Translations under genes and position numbers: made by a program
The notes under the pieces: model-generated
Databases searched by the model: none
What the model was told of the DNA's origin: nothing
Seen by the model: only the letters and a program-made list of their open reading frames with translations
Assembly: GCF_002902965.1 (NCBI RefSeq)
Contig: NZ_CP026107.1
Coordinates: forward strand, 1,426,001-1,490,000
Length of the DNA: 64,000 bases
Reading direction: 5' to 3'
Source: Paraburkholderia hospita
GTDB taxonomy: Bacteria; Pseudomonadota; Gammaproteobacteria; Burkholderiales; Burkholderiaceae
In this document: positions 42,994-52,893 of the stretch, one piece after another
Position numbering within the stretch: the first letter of the stretch is position 1
How the letters are laid out: the number at the start of each line of letters is the position of its first letter

Positions 42994-44387
42994 TGCGCGT
43001 TGCCCTGCGCAAGCTCGTGCAACGCGGCCTCGGTTTCAGCCGGGTCCGCGTAGGCATCCGTCGGCTGTGACAGGAAAGCCTTGAGCGCGTCGATCTTCGC
43101 GATCGCTTCGTCCGCCAGCGCATTGGTGCCCGGCTGGTACTCGCCAATCTGCAGCAGCATGTCCACTTCACGATGCTTCGCGAGCAGCTTGCGTAGCCGC
43201 GCGGACGACGCCATGAACTCGCGCGGCATCACCTGTGACATCACGCGCGACAGGCTGCCGAGCACGTCGATGGCGGGATAGCGGTTCTGCGCAGCGATTT
43301 CGCGCGACAGAATCAGGTGACCGTCGAGCACGCCGCGCACTTCTTCGGCAATCGGATCGCTGCCCGATTCGTCTTCGGCAAGCACCGTGTAGAGCGCGGT
43401 AATCGAGCCGCGCTCGCCCATCCCCGCGCGCTCCAGCAGACGCGGCAACTCCGCGAACACCGAAGGCGGAAAGCCGCGCCGCGCGGGCGGCTCGCCCGCT
43501 GCAAGGCCGATCTCGCGGCCCGCGCGCGCGAAGCGCGTCAGCGAATCCATCATCAGCAGCACGCGTTTGCCTTCGTCGCGGAAGTACTCGGCAATCGCGG
43601 TGGCGACGTAGGCCGCCTTCGCACGCTCGCTCGACGAGCGGTCCGACGTCGCGCACACGACGACGGAGCGCGCCATGCCCTGCTCGCCGAGAATCAGCTC
43701 GACGAATTCGCGCACTTCGCGCCCGCGTTCTCCGATCAGCGCGATCACGTTGATGTCGCATTGCGCGCCGCGCGCCAGCATGCCGAGCAAGGTGCTCTTG
43801 CCGACGCCCGCTGGCGCGAAGATGCCCATGCGCTGGCCTTCGGCGAGCGTCGTCATGGCGTCGATCACGCGCACACCCGTCACCATCGGATGCTCGATCA
43901 TGCGGCGTGTCATCGGGTTCGGTGGGTCGGCGAAAATGGGCCGGCTGTCTTCCGCTTCGATCGGGCCACGGCCGTCCATCGGCTGGCCGAGTGCATCGAT
44001 CACACGGCCGAGCAACGCATCGCCGACAGGCACCGACAACGGCCGCTGCAAGCCGATCACATGCGTCGCGCGCGACACTTCGGTTAACTGCGCGAACGGC
44101 GACACGACGGCATGCTCGCGCGTGAAGCCGATCACTTCGCCATGCTGCAACAGCTTGCCTTGCGGCGTACGCAGCTCGCACAGTTCGCCGAGCTTCAGAT
44201 CGATGCCCGCGACCTTGATCAGCGTGCCGACCACTTCGGCGATCTTGCCCGTCTGACGCACGGGCAACAGTGCGCGGATCTCGCGTTCGATCGCGCCGCC
44301 CAGTTCGCGCAGGCCGTGCTCGTGCAGGCCGAATACATCGGCCTGCACCGGGTCTTGCAGTTGATTCTTCGAGGCCGTGGTGCTCAT
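42990..44387 (-). CDS. hrcN: Type III secretion ATPase HrcN (SctN)
   Basis: A 465-residue F1-beta/FliI-type ATPase. Walker A is [14 protein letters not shown], Walker [21 protein letters not shown], with [16 protein letters not shown] and [20 protein letters not shown] of the FliI/YscN family. It removes chaperones and unfolds substrates at the cytoplasmic face. The ATG at 44387 shares its A with the TGA of the preceding sctL gene (TGATG). Confidence 0.97.
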   Translation of the reverse strand: MSTTASKNQLQDPVQADVFGLHEHGLRELGGAIEREIRALLPVRQTGKIAEVVGTLIKVAGIDLKLGELCELRTPQGKLLQHGEVIGFTREHAVVSPFAQLTEVSRATHVIGLQRPLSVPVGDALLGRVIDALGQPMDGRGPIEAEDSRPIFADPPNPMTRRMIEHPMVTGVRVIDAMTTLAEGQRMGIFAPAGVGKSTLLGMLARGAQCDINVIALIGERGREVREFVELILGEQGMARSVVVCATSDRSSSERAKAAYVATAIAEYFRDEGKRVLLMMDSLTRFARAGREIGLAAGEPPARRGFPPSVFAELPRLLERAGMGERGSITALYTVLAEDESGSDPIAEEVRGVLDGHLILSREIAAQNRYPAIDVLGSLSRVMSQVMPREFMASSARLRKLLAKHREVDMLLQIGEYQPGTNALADEAIAKIDALKAFLSQPTDAYADPAETEAALHELAQGNAQ

Positions 44388-45151
44388 CAGTGTGTCTCTG
44401 CTTGCGCGCTGTGCGTTTTCAGCGAAGTGTTGAGCGCTCGCACGATTGCCGCGCGCATCGAATCGAGTTGTGTCGACAGGCTCGCATCGACGATGCCGAG
44501 ATCCGATTCGCACACGCACGCGCCGCGTTCCAGGCGAGGATCTGCTGTTACGGCAAGCGGCACGGGCCGCCCCAGCATGCGCAGACGCGCGTCGAACTCG
44601 CCGAATGCGGCGCGCGCCGCGTCGAGATCGGCGGGATGCACGCTCACGCGCAAGTTCGCCGAGCCTTCGACGATGCGGTCGATCGTGTCCGTCGCCCGCG
44701 CGAACAACGCCTGTGCGCTTTCGGCGCGCACCAGTTGCTCGACGGCGAGCATCACGAGTTCGGCCATCCGGTTGCGCATGCCTTTTTGCAGGCGCTGCGC
44801 ATCGGCGCTCAACGCGGCAACGCGTTCGATCCACTGCGCCTCGCCACGCGCGACGCCTTCCGCGTAGCCCTGTTCCGACGCCGCTTCACGCTCGCGCGCC
44901 GCCGACGCGACGAGGGCCTTTGCTTCATCTCGCGCGGCTTGAAGAATCTGCTCGCGCTCGATCTGCGCGGCGGCGAGAATCGCCTGACGTTCGGCCTCGA
45001 CGCGGCCGTAGACATCGTCGATCGTCGCAAGCATGCCGAAGGTTTCGCGCGGCACGATATCGCCGACGAGGCCGACGCGCGGTTCGTTCTTGTCCTTGCG
45101 CGTGTTGCTGGTCGCGTGCGCTTCGCGCGGACGGCTCAGCCAGATAACCAT
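44387..45151 (-). CDS. hrpB5: HrpB5, ATPase regulator/stator (SctL)
   Basis: A 254-residue FliH/YscL-type protein beginning [14 protein letters not shown] long Ala/Glu-rich helix (about residues 45-110, [18 protein letters not shown]) is followed by the HrpE/YscL/FliH domain ([54 protein letters not shown]). It tethers HrcN to the HrcQ sorting platform. The start overlaps the hrpB4 gene by 16 bases. Confidence 0.93.
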   Translation of the reverse strand: MVIWLSRPREAHATSNTRKDKNEPRVGLVGDIVPRETFGMLATIDDVYGRVEAERQAILAAAQIEREQILQAARDEAKALVASAAREREAASEQGYAEGVARGEAQWIERVAALSADAQRLQKGMRNRMAELVMLAVEQLVRAESAQALFARATDTIDRIVEGSANLRVSVHPADLDAARAAFGEFDARLRMLGRPVPLAVTADPRLERGACVCESDLGIVDASLSTQLDSMRAAIVRALNTSLKTHSAQAETH

Positions 45152-45876
45152 GCGGACTCCGGTAAAAGCGGTCCGATGCGCTCGCGCAGCAATGCGAACG
45201 CTTCTTCGCATTCGTCGTCCGAAGGCTTTGCGTTCGTCGCGTCCTGCTCGTCGTCTTCACGTGGCAGCGCGAGTCGCAGCATCATTGGATGCGTGTCCAT
45301 AAGCGGCAGCAGTGTCAACCCTTCGAGCGCGAGCGCATCGGCATCGATCGAACCGAGCGCGCGTGTTCCGGCGCGCTCGCGCTTCGCATCGGCAAGCGAC
45401 GGCGCTTCAGGCACTGTCTTGCCGAGCAGATCGTCAAGCGGGCAGCCAATCCACTCCGCGAGGCGTTTGCGCGTGGTTCGATCGACCAGACGCCGCACTT
45501 CCGCGCGACGCGCCAGCAGCGCCTGCATCCGCAACACGCGCAAACCGGTCTCGACAGGCAGCGCGTCGAGCCGCGTGGCGAGCGTGGCGCTGAATGCTTC
45601 GAGCGTCGGCGGCGCGGGCAGCAGCACGCGCAACACGGCGAGCGAGCATGCTTCGTCGCACCGTTCGCGCAACGCTGCTAGCGCTTCTTCGCTGCTTGGC
45701 GCTGGATCGATGCCCAGTGCAAGCGCGAGCCAGTCCCGATGCAGCCACGTCAAAGTGCTGCGCGCATTGCGTTGCCAGCCGAGCAGAATCTGCGTGGCGT
45801 CGGCGGGTGTGAGACGCGGCTCGTTCGTAGACCGTTGCCGTGGCATCGCGGCGGATGCAGCCATCGCCATGCTCAT
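45136..45876 (-). CDS. hrpB4: HrpB4, sorting-platform adaptor (SctK)
   Basis: A 246-residue protein matching HrpB4 by position and general pattern (WQRNARSTLTWLHRDWLALA; GLRVLRMQALLARRAEVRRL; RKRLAEWIGCPLDDLLGK). HrpB4/SctK proteins connect the HrcQ/HrcL platform to the inner ring and are poorly conserved. It overlaps hrcJ by 4 bases and hrpB5 by 16. Confidence 0.82.
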   Translation of the reverse strand: MSMAMAASAAMPRQRSTNEPRLTPADATQILLGWQRNARSTLTWLHRDWLALALGIDPAPSSEEALAALRERCDEACSLAVLRVLLPAPPTLEAFSATLATRLDALPVETGLRVLRMQALLARRAEVRRLVDRTTRKRLAEWIGCPLDDLLGKTVPEAPSLADAKRERAGTRALGSIDADALALEGLTLLPLMDTHPMMLRLALPREDDEQDATNAKPSDDECEEAFALLRERIGPLLPESAWLSG

Positions 45877-46676
45877 GCCGACTTCTGCCTGCGGCCCGGC
45901 AGGCGCTGCGCAAGCGACGCGAGGCCCGCCTTGAGCGGCGCGACGATTCCGCCCAGCCGCACGCGATACGCATAGCCCACGCCAATGCCCGCCACCATCA
46001 ACGCGAACAGTCCGCTCAGCACGAACGGCCAGACAGGCGCATGCGCGGGCACGCGGCTATCGATATCCACCTGATCCGCCGCCACGCCCGTCACGCTGAC
46101 CTGGTCGTACGACAGCCCTTCGACGCTATGCACGACGAGGTTCTTGATCTGCGGCACGAGCGCATCGAGTTCGAGTCCCGGCCGGTACTTGATGAACACG
46201 GCGGCGGACGACGGCTTGATGGTCTGCGCAAGCGGGTCATTGTTCGGAATCACGATCTGCACGCGCGCGACCAGCACGCCATCAATATGCGACAGCGTGC
46301 CCGACAGTTCCTGCGATAGCCCGTAAATGAAGCGCACGCGCTCTTCCGTTGGCGTCGAGACGAGACCGTCCTTCTTGAACAGGCTGCCGAGATCGTCGAA
46401 CTTGCTGTGCGGCAGGCCTTTTTCGCGCAGCACCTGCATCGCGCGCACCATGTCGCCGTCGTCGACCTGAAGCGTATAGGTCTTGCCGCCGTCCGGCGAG
46501 CTCTTGTCGGCGGATACACCGCGCTCCAGCAACGCGACCGTCATCTCGTTGACGTCCTCTTCGGCAAGGCCCGTGTAGAGCTCTTTCTTGCAGCCCGCGA
46601 GCAGCGCGCATGCCACCAGCAGGCTGCCCATCAGCATGCGTTTGGTGAGCGGAGACAGGGTTCTCATGCTCATCAC
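45873..46676 (-). CDS. hrcJ: Inner-membrane ring lipoprotein HrcJ (SctJ)
   Basis: A 267-residue lipoprotein of the YscJ/PrgK/HrcJ family. The lipobox LLAGC at about 25-29 gives a lipidated cysteine. The ring-building motifs are ELYTGLAEEDVNEMTVALLE, MVRAMQVLREKGLPHSKFDD, TPTEERVRFIYGLSQELSGT and LPHSKF. A C-terminal helix (about 215-240, WPFVLSGLFALMVAGIGVGY) crosses the membrane. It overlaps hrpB4 and hrpB2 by 4 bases each. Confidence 0.97.
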   Translation of the reverse strand: MMSMRTLSPLTKRMLMGSLLVACALLAGCKKELYTGLAEEDVNEMTVALLERGVSADKSSPDGGKTYTLQVDDGDMVRAMQVLREKGLPHSKFDDLGSLFKKDGLVSTPTEERVRFIYGLSQELSGTLSHIDGVLVARVQIVIPNNDPLAQTIKPSSAAVFIKYRPGLELDALVPQIKNLVVHSVEGLSYDQVSVTGVAADQVDIDSRVPAHAPVWPFVLSGLFALMVAGIGVGYAYRVRLGGIVAPLKAGLASLAQRLPGRRQKSA

Positions 46677-47065
46677 TGATTCTTCATCAGCGTTTCCGCC
46701 GACGACTTCGACGCCGACACCACGGCCATCTTGGTCTGGAAATCGAACTGCGCGAGCGACAGGTTCAGCGACACCTGCGCTGCCGCCCCGATCTGCTGCG
46801 TCGGCGTGAGCACCCCGGCGTTCGCGCTCAGTGTTTCGACCTGTTCGAGCGCGGCCTCCATCTGGCCGTCCTGCTTGCGGATCGCGTCGACAAAATGACT
46901 ACCCGCGTGCTGCGTCGCGTCGTTGCCGGGCACGGCGAGCGGCTGTTGCATCAGGTCTTCGAAACGGCTGACGGATTCGGGCGCAGGCATCTGCGGCAAG
47001 GGTTCGGGTCTCGCGGCATCGGCGGCGGCGTGCACGGCGGTTTCGGCAATCGTTGAGATCGACAT
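46673..47065 (-). CDS. hrpB2: HrpB2, inner-rod protein (SctI)
   Basis: A 130-residue protein with the HrpB2/SctI layout: a soluble N-terminus, QPLAVPGNDATQHAGSHFVD in the middle and a conserved hydrophobic C-terminus (VSLNLSLAQFDFQTKMAVVS, then SSAETLMKNQ). HrpB2 forms the inner rod and is itself an early secreted protein. The gene lies 15 bases after hrpB1. Confidence 0.9.
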   Translation of the reverse strand: MSISTIAETAVHAAADAARPEPLPQMPAPESVSRFEDLMQQPLAVPGNDATQHAGSHFVDAIRKQDGQMEAALEQVETLSANAGVLTPTQQIGAAAQVSLNLSLAQFDFQTKMAVVSASKSSAETLMKNQ

Positions 47066-47080
47066 GAACGGCTCCTCTTA

Positions 47081-47686
47081 TCAGGCGCGCAAGAAAGCGT
47101 GCGACGCGAACGCGGGCGCATCGCCCGACGGCAGCCGCGCGGCCTTCGTCTGGGCGTTCTCCTGCTCTTCGGCGAGATCGCGATACGACTCCGGCAACAC
47201 GAACTCGCCGCCGCGATGGTTCGTGCGCGCGGCTTCGAGATCGGCACGCACGGTGAGCGCACGGACCAGCGCGCGCGTCTCCAGGCCCGCCTCGCCTTCG
47301 AGCGCCTGGTCGGCCCATTGACGCCAGCCGGCGTCCTTCTGCGCGGCGAGGCAGTACGCGTACATCGCCTTTGCATAGGCAAACGAAGGCGCTGCGTCGA
47401 TCACGTCGCGCAGCGTGCGCGACGCCTCTTCCCAGCGGCCGTTGACGATGTGCAGCACGCCCGCCAGCGTGTCGATCTCGGCCACCTTCGGACGGAACGC
47501 GCGCAACGCGTCGAGCACCAGCTCGATGTCGGTCGTGTCGGCGCTGGCTTGCGGGAAATGCCGGAACAGACCCGCCGATGCAATCTCGATCAGCGCGTTC
47601 AAGGTTGCATCGCCGCATTGCAGATAGTTCGGCGCTGCGTGAGAGGAAGCAGGTTGTGACCCAGGTTGTGATGATTTCGCGAGCAT
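47081..47686 (-). CDS. hrpB1: HrpB1, T3SS periplasmic-assembly protein
   Basis: A 201-residue HrpB1/HrpK-family protein; TPR-like helices DIELVLDALRAFRPKVAEID, IVNGRWEEASRTLRDVIDAA and YAKAMYAYCLAAQKDAGWRQ. In Xanthomonas HrpB1 binds peptidoglycan in the periplasm and promotes assembly. It is the first gene of the left-hand operon, with a PIP promoter just upstream. The ATG at 47686 is preferred; a longer opening to 47767 would run over the promoter. Confidence 0.9.
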   Translation of the reverse strand: MLAKSSQPGSQPASSHAAPNYLQCGDATLNALIEIASAGLFRHFPQASADTTDIELVLDALRAFRPKVAEIDTLAGVLHIVNGRWEEASRTLRDVIDAAPSFAYAKAMYAYCLAAQKDAGWRQWADQALEGEAGLETRALVRALTVRADLEAARTNHRGGEFVLPESYRDLAEEQENAQTKAARLPSGDAPAFASHAFLRA

Positions 47687-47735
47687 GGCGTGGACCCTCT
47701 TGATGAAAACAGGACGCGGGGCGTCATCGCTTCGC

Positions 47736-47797
47736 AAGGTATCAAGCAGGTGCCGCAATGCTCGCACTGCAACCGAAGCAAGTCGTGCGAAAGCGAA
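47736..47797 (-). promoter_or_regulatory. PIP/hrpII box promoter of the hrpB1-hrcT operon
   Basis: On the minus strand TTCGC (47797-47793), 15 bases, TTCGG (47777-47773), then 31 bases and TACCTT (47741-47736). The hrpB1 start is 49 bases further. Confidence 0.85.
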
Positions 47798-47832
47798 CCT
47801 GGCGGCGCATCACGCGTGCTGTTTTGCCCTGC

Positions 47833-47894
47833 TTCGCGTTCGAGCCCGGGGCTTCGCCTCGCCTGGACGGCCGCTATGAGGAGCGCCCTACACT
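47833..47894 (+). promoter_or_regulatory. PIP/hrpII box promoter of the hrcU operon
   Basis: TTCGC (47833-47837), 15 bases, TTCGC (47853-47857), then 31 bases and TACACT (47889-47894). This is a textbook PIP box with a good -10; the hrcU ATG follows 24 bases on, after AAGGAG (47908-47913). Confidence 0.9.
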
Positions 47895-47918
47895 GCGCCA
47901 GCACGTAAAGGAGCGCCC

Positions 47919-48992
47919 ATGAGCGACGACAAAACCGAACAGCCAACCGAGAAACGCCTGCGCAAGGCGCGCGAGGACGGTGAGGTCGCGAAGAGCACGG
48001 ACCTCGTCGACGGCGCGCTGCTGGCCGTGGGCGTCGGCATGCTGATGGCGACGGGCGACAAGATGGTCGATGGCTTGCGCTCGTGCATTTCGATTGCGCT
48101 GAAGTTCGTCGCCGGGCCGCACGACATGACGACGCTGCTGCTCGCGGTGAACCAGATCGGCTCGCGCATGGCAGGCTCACTCCTGCCGATGATCGGCGCC
48201 GCGATTCTCGCCGCCGTCGCCGCGCTCGCCGGACAGACGGGCATCATGATTTCGATGAAGGCAGTCAGCCTGAAGTTCGAGAACATCAGCCCGATGGCGG
48301 GCATCAAGCGCATCTTCTCGCTCAAGTCGCTGCTCGAACTCGCGAAGATGGCCATCAAGGGCGTCGTGCTCGCCATCGTGATGTGGAAGACGATCACGGG
48401 GCTGCTGCCGCTCGTCACGGGCTCGATGTTTCAGTCGCTGCCCGAGCTGTCGAAGCTCGCGAGCTTCGTCGTGATCCGGCTGCTCGCGGTCGCGGCCGCG
48501 CTGTATGTCGTGTTCGGCGGCGTCGATTTCAAGCTGCAGAAATACCTCTTCATTCGCGGCAAGAAAATGAGCAAGGACGAGATCAAACGCGAATTCAAGC
48601 AGGACGAGGGCGATCCCATCATCAAGGGCGAGCGGCGGCGGCTCGCGCGCGAGCTTGCGACATCCGTGCCGCGAAAGATCGCGACCGCGAGCATGGTGGT
48701 CGTGAACCCGACGCACTACGCGGTGGCCGTGCGCTACGCGCCCGATGAATATCCACTGCCAGTGGTGATCGCTAAGGGCATGGACGAAGCAGCGCTGCAG
48801 ATGCGCCGCGACGCGCAGTTCGCGGGCGTGCCGATCGTCGGCCATCCGCCCGTCGCGCGCGCGCTCTACAAGGTCGAACTCGACGAGCCGATTCCGGACG
48901 AACTGTTCGAGGCCGTCGCCGCGATTTTGCGCTGGGTCGATTCGCTGGCCCTGTCGCGTGAACCCGATGCGGCGCCCCCGCTGTCCGGCTGA
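47919..48992 (+). CDS. hrcU: Export apparatus switch protein HrcU (SctU)
   Basis: A 357-residue FlhB/YscU-family protein: SDDKTEQPTEKRLRKARED at the N-terminus, four transmembrane helices, and a cytoplasmic domain with the self-cleaving NPTH motif at N263 (VVVNPTHYAVAVRY). Cleavage switches substrate specificity from early to late substrates. It is the first gene of the right-hand operon with its own PIP promoter. Confidence 0.97.
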   Translation: MSDDKTEQPTEKRLRKAREDGEVAKSTDLVDGALLAVGVGMLMATGDKMVDGLRSCISIALKFVAGPHDMTTLLLAVNQIGSRMAGSLLPMIGAAILAAVAALAGQTGIMISMKAVSLKFENISPMAGIKRIFSLKSLLELAKMAIKGVVLAIVMWKTITGLLPLVTGSMFQSLPELSKLASFVVIRLLAVAAALYVVFGGVDFKLQKYLFIRGKKMSKDEIKREFKQDEGDPIIKGERRRLARELATSVPRKIATASMVVVNPTHYAVAVRYAPDEYPLPVVIAKGMDEAALQMRRDAQFAGVPIVGHPPVARALYKVELDEPIPDELFEAVAAILRWVDSLALSREPDAAPPLSG

Positions 48993-49036
48993 ACGCACGC
49001 CCTACTCCACACTCCCGCATCGCTCCACACACGCTC

Positions 49037-51121
49037 ATGCTCAAGACACTCAAACTACCCGCTGGCGGCGAGATCGGCATCCTCGTGATGATCGTCGCGA
49101 TCGTCTCGCTGATGATCCTGCCGCTGCCGTTCTTCATGATCGACATACTCGTCGGCCTGAACATCGCCGCAGCCGTCACGCTGCTGATGATCACGCTCTA
49201 TGTGCCGAGCGTCGTCTCGCTGTCCGCATTTCCGTCGATCCTGCTGTTCACCACGCTCTACCGTCTGTCGCTCAGCATCGCGTCGACCAAGTCGATCCTG
49301 CTGCATGCTGAAGCGGGCGACATCATCGACAGCTTCGGCAAGCTCGTGGTGGGCGGCAATCTGGTGGTCGGCATGGTGGTGTTCATCATCATCACGCTGG
49401 TGCAGTTCATCGTGATCGCGAAAGGCTCGGAGCGGGTCGCGGAAGTCGGCGCGCGCTTCACGCTCGACGCAATGCCCGGCAAGCAGATGAGTATCGACGC
49501 GGACCTGCGCGCCAATCTGCTGACAGCCGACGAAGCGCGCCACAAGCGCGCGACGCTCGCGCTCGAAAGCGCGCTGCACGGCGGCATGGACGGCGCGATG
49601 AAGTTCGTCAAGGGCGATGCCGTCGCGGGCCTCATCATCACGATGGTCAACATCGTTGCAGGTCTCGCCGTTGGTGTGCTGTATCACGGCATGACGGCGG
49701 GCGAAGCGGCGAACCGTTTCTCGATCCTCTCGGTCGGCGACGCGATGGTCGCGCAGTTGCCCGCGCTGCTGCTGTCCGTTGCGGCAGGCGTGATGATCAC
49801 GCGCGTCGCCGACGATCGAGACGAGAAGCCGCGCTCGCTCGGCGCGGAGATCGGCAAGCAACTGATGGGCAGCGCGCCCGCGCTCGGCTTCGCGGCGCTG
49901 CTGCTGGTTGCGTTCGCCGCCGTGCCTGGCTTTCCGTGGCCGCTCTTTCTGGTGTTGAGCGGCATCCTCGGCTTCACCGCATGGAAGCTGAAAAAGCGCG
50001 GTTCATCGCGCGCATTCGAAGACCTCGAAGCCGTGCGCTCGATGCAGCGCGCGGGCGCGAAGAGCGAAACACCCGCTATTTCCAGCGTGCCGCCCGCGTT
50101 TTCCTGCCCGCTCGGCGTACGCCTTGCGCCCGACTTGCGGGGACGGCTCGCCGTCGACCGGCTCAATCACGCATTCGAAATCGAGCGCACTTCACTGCAA
50201 GAAGAACTCGGTTTGCCGTTTCCCGGCATTCACATGTGGATCAGCGAGAAGCTCGCGCCGTCCACCTGCGAGTTCCTGATGCACGACGTGCCGTCGTTCA
50301 CACTCGAATTGCCGCAAGGCAAGGTCCTGCTCGCCGACCTGTCGCAACGGCTCGCAACACAGCCCGACGACATGCAGGCGCAGGCGCTCGCCGAACGCTG
50401 CGACCAACGCGAACCGATCGACGGCACAACGCAGCCGAGCTACTGGCACGACGAGGCCACGCTAGCCGACAAGACCTCCGGCTGGCGCGCCGAACAGGTG
50501 ATCGCGCATGTGTGCGTGCAGTTGCTCCGGCGTAATGCGTCGCTCTTTCTCGGCGTCAACGAAGTGCAGTGGATTCAGGAACAGCTTGGCATCGAGTATC
50601 CGGGTCTGCTCGCCGAAGTGCAAAAAGTGCTGCCGCCGCAGCGCATCGCCGACGTGCTGCGGCGTCTTCTCGAAGAACAGATCCCCATCCGCAATATCCG
50701 CAACATCATGGAAAGCCTGATCGCGTGGGGACCGAAAGAGAAAGACGTGCTGATGCTGACCGAGTACGTGCGCGGCGATCTCGCGCGCTTTCTCGCGCAT
50801 CGGGCCGCACTCGGCGCGCGCATCCTGCCCGCGATCCTGCTCGACGCGCCCGTCGAACAGCATATCCGCCAGGCGATCAAGCAGACGCCGACGGGCAATT
50901 ACCTCGCGCTGCCGCCGGATCAGATCAACTTTCTGGTCGACAGCATTGAGTCGTTCGCGGGGCTTGCGCCGCGTCCCGGCATCGCGCTCGTCACGTCGAT
51001 GGATATCCGGCGCTACGTGCGACGTATGATCGAAGGACGGCTCGGCTGGCTCTCCGTCTATTCGTATCAGGAACTGGGCGGGCATCTGGAACTGCAGCCG
51101 ATCGGCCACGTGACGGCCTGA
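49037..51121 (+). CDS. hrcV: Export gate protein HrcV (SctV)
   Basis: A 694-residue FHIPEP-family protein with eight N-terminal helices (LMILPLPFFMIDILVGLNIA; VVSLSAFPSILLFTTLYRLS) and the conserved loop RLSLSIASTKSILLHAEAGD, then GARFTLDAMPGKQMSIDADL. The large cytoplasmic C-terminal domain (about 330-694) forms the nonameric substrate-binding ring. It follows hrcU by 44 bases. Confidence 0.97.
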   Translation: MLKTLKLPAGGEIGILVMIVAIVSLMILPLPFFMIDILVGLNIAAAVTLLMITLYVPSVVSLSAFPSILLFTTLYRLSLSIASTKSILLHAEAGDIIDSFGKLVVGGNLVVGMVVFIIITLVQFIVIAKGSERVAEVGARFTLDAMPGKQMSIDADLRANLLTADEARHKRATLALESALHGGMDGAMKFVKGDAVAGLIITMVNIVAGLAVGVLYHGMTAGEAANRFSILSVGDAMVAQLPALLLSVAAGVMITRVADDRDEKPRSLGAEIGKQLMGSAPALGFAALLLVAFAAVPGFPWPLFLVLSGILGFTAWKLKKRGSSRAFEDLEAVRSMQRAGAKSETPAISSVPPAFSCPLGVRLAPDLRGRLAVDRLNHAFEIERTSLQEELGLPFPGIHMWISEKLAPSTCEFLMHDVPSFTLELPQGKVLLADLSQRLATQPDDMQAQALAERCDQREPIDGTTQPSYWHDEATLADKTSGWRAEQVIAHVCVQLLRRNASLFLGVNEVQWIQEQLGIEYPGLLAEVQKVLPPQRIADVLRRLLEEQIPIRNIRNIMESLIAWGPKEKDVLMLTEYVRGDLARFLAHRAALGARILPAILLDAPVEQHIRQAIKQTPTGNYLALPPDQINFLVDSIESFAGLAPRPGIALVTSMDIRRYVRRMIEGRLGWLSVYSYQELGGHLELQPIGHVTA

Positions 51122-51129
51122 GGCAACGC

Positions 51130-51690
51130 ATGTCGAGAACCACATCGCGTCCCGTGCGCGTGATCGCGGCGCCCACGCAGACGTCGCCCGCTTCGGCGGG
51201 CGCGCGCATGCGGCGCGCACGGCACGCGGATTTCGCCGCGCTCTTGCGACGCGACGACAAGCCGTCGCCCGACGATCTTCTCGCCGCATCGCTCGATGAC
51301 GAGGCTCCGCAGGAACATCATGCGGAAGAGTCGCTTGCGCAACGCATCGGCAGTGCAAGTCAGCGTGTGGTCGCGGCTGTGCTGCGCCGCGAGCAACAAA
51401 TGCTCGAACTCGCGCACGTGCTCGCGCGGCATGTCGTCGAGTTCGCGTCGAACCCCGCGATCCGCCAGGCAGGACATTGGGAAGTGACTTTGCGTATCGA
51501 TCCGCAGCGGCTGCCGGACACGCAGTTGCATCTGACGCTTTCGCCCGCTGTTCTCTTGCTTCGCTTCGACGTCGAGTCCGCCGACACGCGCGAACTACTC
51601 TTGCATCATGCCGGCCTGCTCGAACGCGAGCTGCGCCAGTTGCTCGCGTCGCAAGGCGAAGCGCGCACGCTCGAACTGACTATCCACTAG
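51130..51690 (+). CDS. hpaP: HpaP, T3SS substrate-specificity switch protein (SctP)
   Basis: A 186-residue protein in the hpaP position between hrcV and hrcQ. The N-terminus is basic and flexible (STTRP-like, MSRTTSRPVRVIAAPTQTSP); the C-terminal part (EVTLRIDPQRLPDTQLHLTL; ELLLHHAGLLERELRQLLAS) is the conserved HpaP/YscP-type domain that acts with HrcU. It starts 8 bases after hrcV. Confidence 0.85.
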   Translation: MSRTTSRPVRVIAAPTQTSPASAGARMRRARHADFAALLRRDDKPSPDDLLAASLDDEAPQEHHAEESLAQRIGSASQRVVAAVLRREQQMLELAHVLARHVVEFASNPAIRQAGHWEVTLRIDPQRLPDTQLHLTLSPAVLLLRFDVESADTRELLLHHAGLLERELRQLLASQGEARTLELTIH

Positions 51691-51699
51691 CTCACGCCT

Positions 51700-52893
51700 T
51701 TGTCCACTGTGTCCACCGAACGTCCGTATGCAGAGAAGCTGCGCCGCGTCACGCCCGATGCAGCGCGAGCCGCCCGCATTCTGTGCGATGCGCGTCATCT
51801 CGATGCGTTGCGCCAGCTCGGCGCAATCGATGCGCTCGAAATCGCGCCGACTGTCACGGCCGATACCACCTTCGACGAAGCGGGCCGCATCGTGCTCGCG
51901 CATCTCGAAGGCACGCTCGATATCGATCTCGATCTCGCGCGCTATCCCGCGTTGCAGATCGTCGCGGCCAGCGCGGGCGACCGCGCACGGCACGCATTGC
52001 GCGGCACGCTCGCCAACGCGCTGCTCGCGCCGCTCGTGCAGCGCTTTCAGGCAGCGGGCCTTGGACGCTGGCGTGTGGCGTCGGTGGAGCGCGGGTCCGC
52101 TGGCACTACCAGTGGCGAACGCTTCGACGTCGCGTTGCTGCATGAAGGCGTCGTGCATCGGCTGTCGATCGGCACATCCGGCGCGACGCTCGATGTCTTG
52201 CATAAACGGCTCGCCGCATTGCCGTCGCGTCATGCAACGGAAACGTTCGCTTCAGCATCGCCGATCTGCGTCGCCGGATCGATCGCGCTCGGCGCGCGGC
52301 ACGTGCCACTTGCCGCATTGCAGTCGCTGCGTCCCGGCGACGTCGTGCTGCGCGCTTTCGTTCCTTCTGTCGCGCAGGCGCTGAGCCGCGGCGCCACGTT
52401 CACCGCACGTGCCATGTGGGGCGCGACGGCAACGGGCATCCGGCGCATTCATGCGCGTGTCGTGATCGACGGCACGCAGGTCACTGTAGAAGAGAAACCC
52501 ATCATGAACGAAGAACCCTTGCAGGCCGAATGGCCCGATACGCTGCCAGGAGACGGTGAAGCGCTGCACGAAACCGAAGTGGCCACACTCGACGAAATGG
52601 CGGAAACCGACGCGCACAGCAACTGGCAGCACGACACAGAAGACGCATCACTCGATATCGGCCTGCTCGATCTGCCCGTGCAATTCGAAATCGACAGCGT
52701 GGCGCTGCCGCTCGCGCAGCTCGCCGCGCTGCGCCCCGGCTACGTGATCGAACTGGCCGCGCCCGTGCTCGATACGCCCGTGCGTCTCGTCACGCATGGG
52801 CAAACGGTCGGCTATGGCGAGATCGTCTGTGTCGGCGAACATCTGGGCGTACGAATCACGAGGATGGCATATGCCGGCGATTCAGACAGGTGA
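51700..52893 (+). CDS. hrcQ: Cytoplasmic ring protein HrcQ (SctQ)
   Basis: A 397-residue SpoA/YscQ-type protein. The C-terminal SpoA domain (LPVQFEIDSVALPLAQLAAL, RPGYVIELAAPVLDTPVRLV, YGEIVCVGEHLGVRITRM) is clear; the N-terminal ~300 residues are the usual variable part. Ralstonia and Xanthomonas keep HrcQ as one protein whereas Pseudomonas splits it. The start is uncertain: TTG at 51700 and GTG at 51709 are both possible and neither has a good ribosome site; coupling to hpaP is likely. It overlaps hrcR by 23 bases. Confidence 0.92.
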   Translation: MSTVSTERPYAEKLRRVTPDAARAARILCDARHLDALRQLGAIDALEIAPTVTADTTFDEAGRIVLAHLEGTLDIDLDLARYPALQIVAASAGDRARHALRGTLANALLAPLVQRFQAAGLGRWRVASVERGSAGTTSGERFDVALLHEGVVHRLSIGTSGATLDVLHKRLAALPSRHATETFASASPICVAGSIALGARHVPLAALQSLRPGDVVLRAFVPSVAQALSRGATFTARAMWGATATGIRRIHARVVIDGTQVTVEEKPIMNEEPLQAEWPDTLPGDGEALHETEVATLDEMAETDAHSNWQHDTEDASLDIGLLDLPVQFEIDSVALPLAQLAALRPGYVIELAAPVLDTPVRLVTHGQTVGYGEIVCVGEHLGVRITRMAYAGDSDR

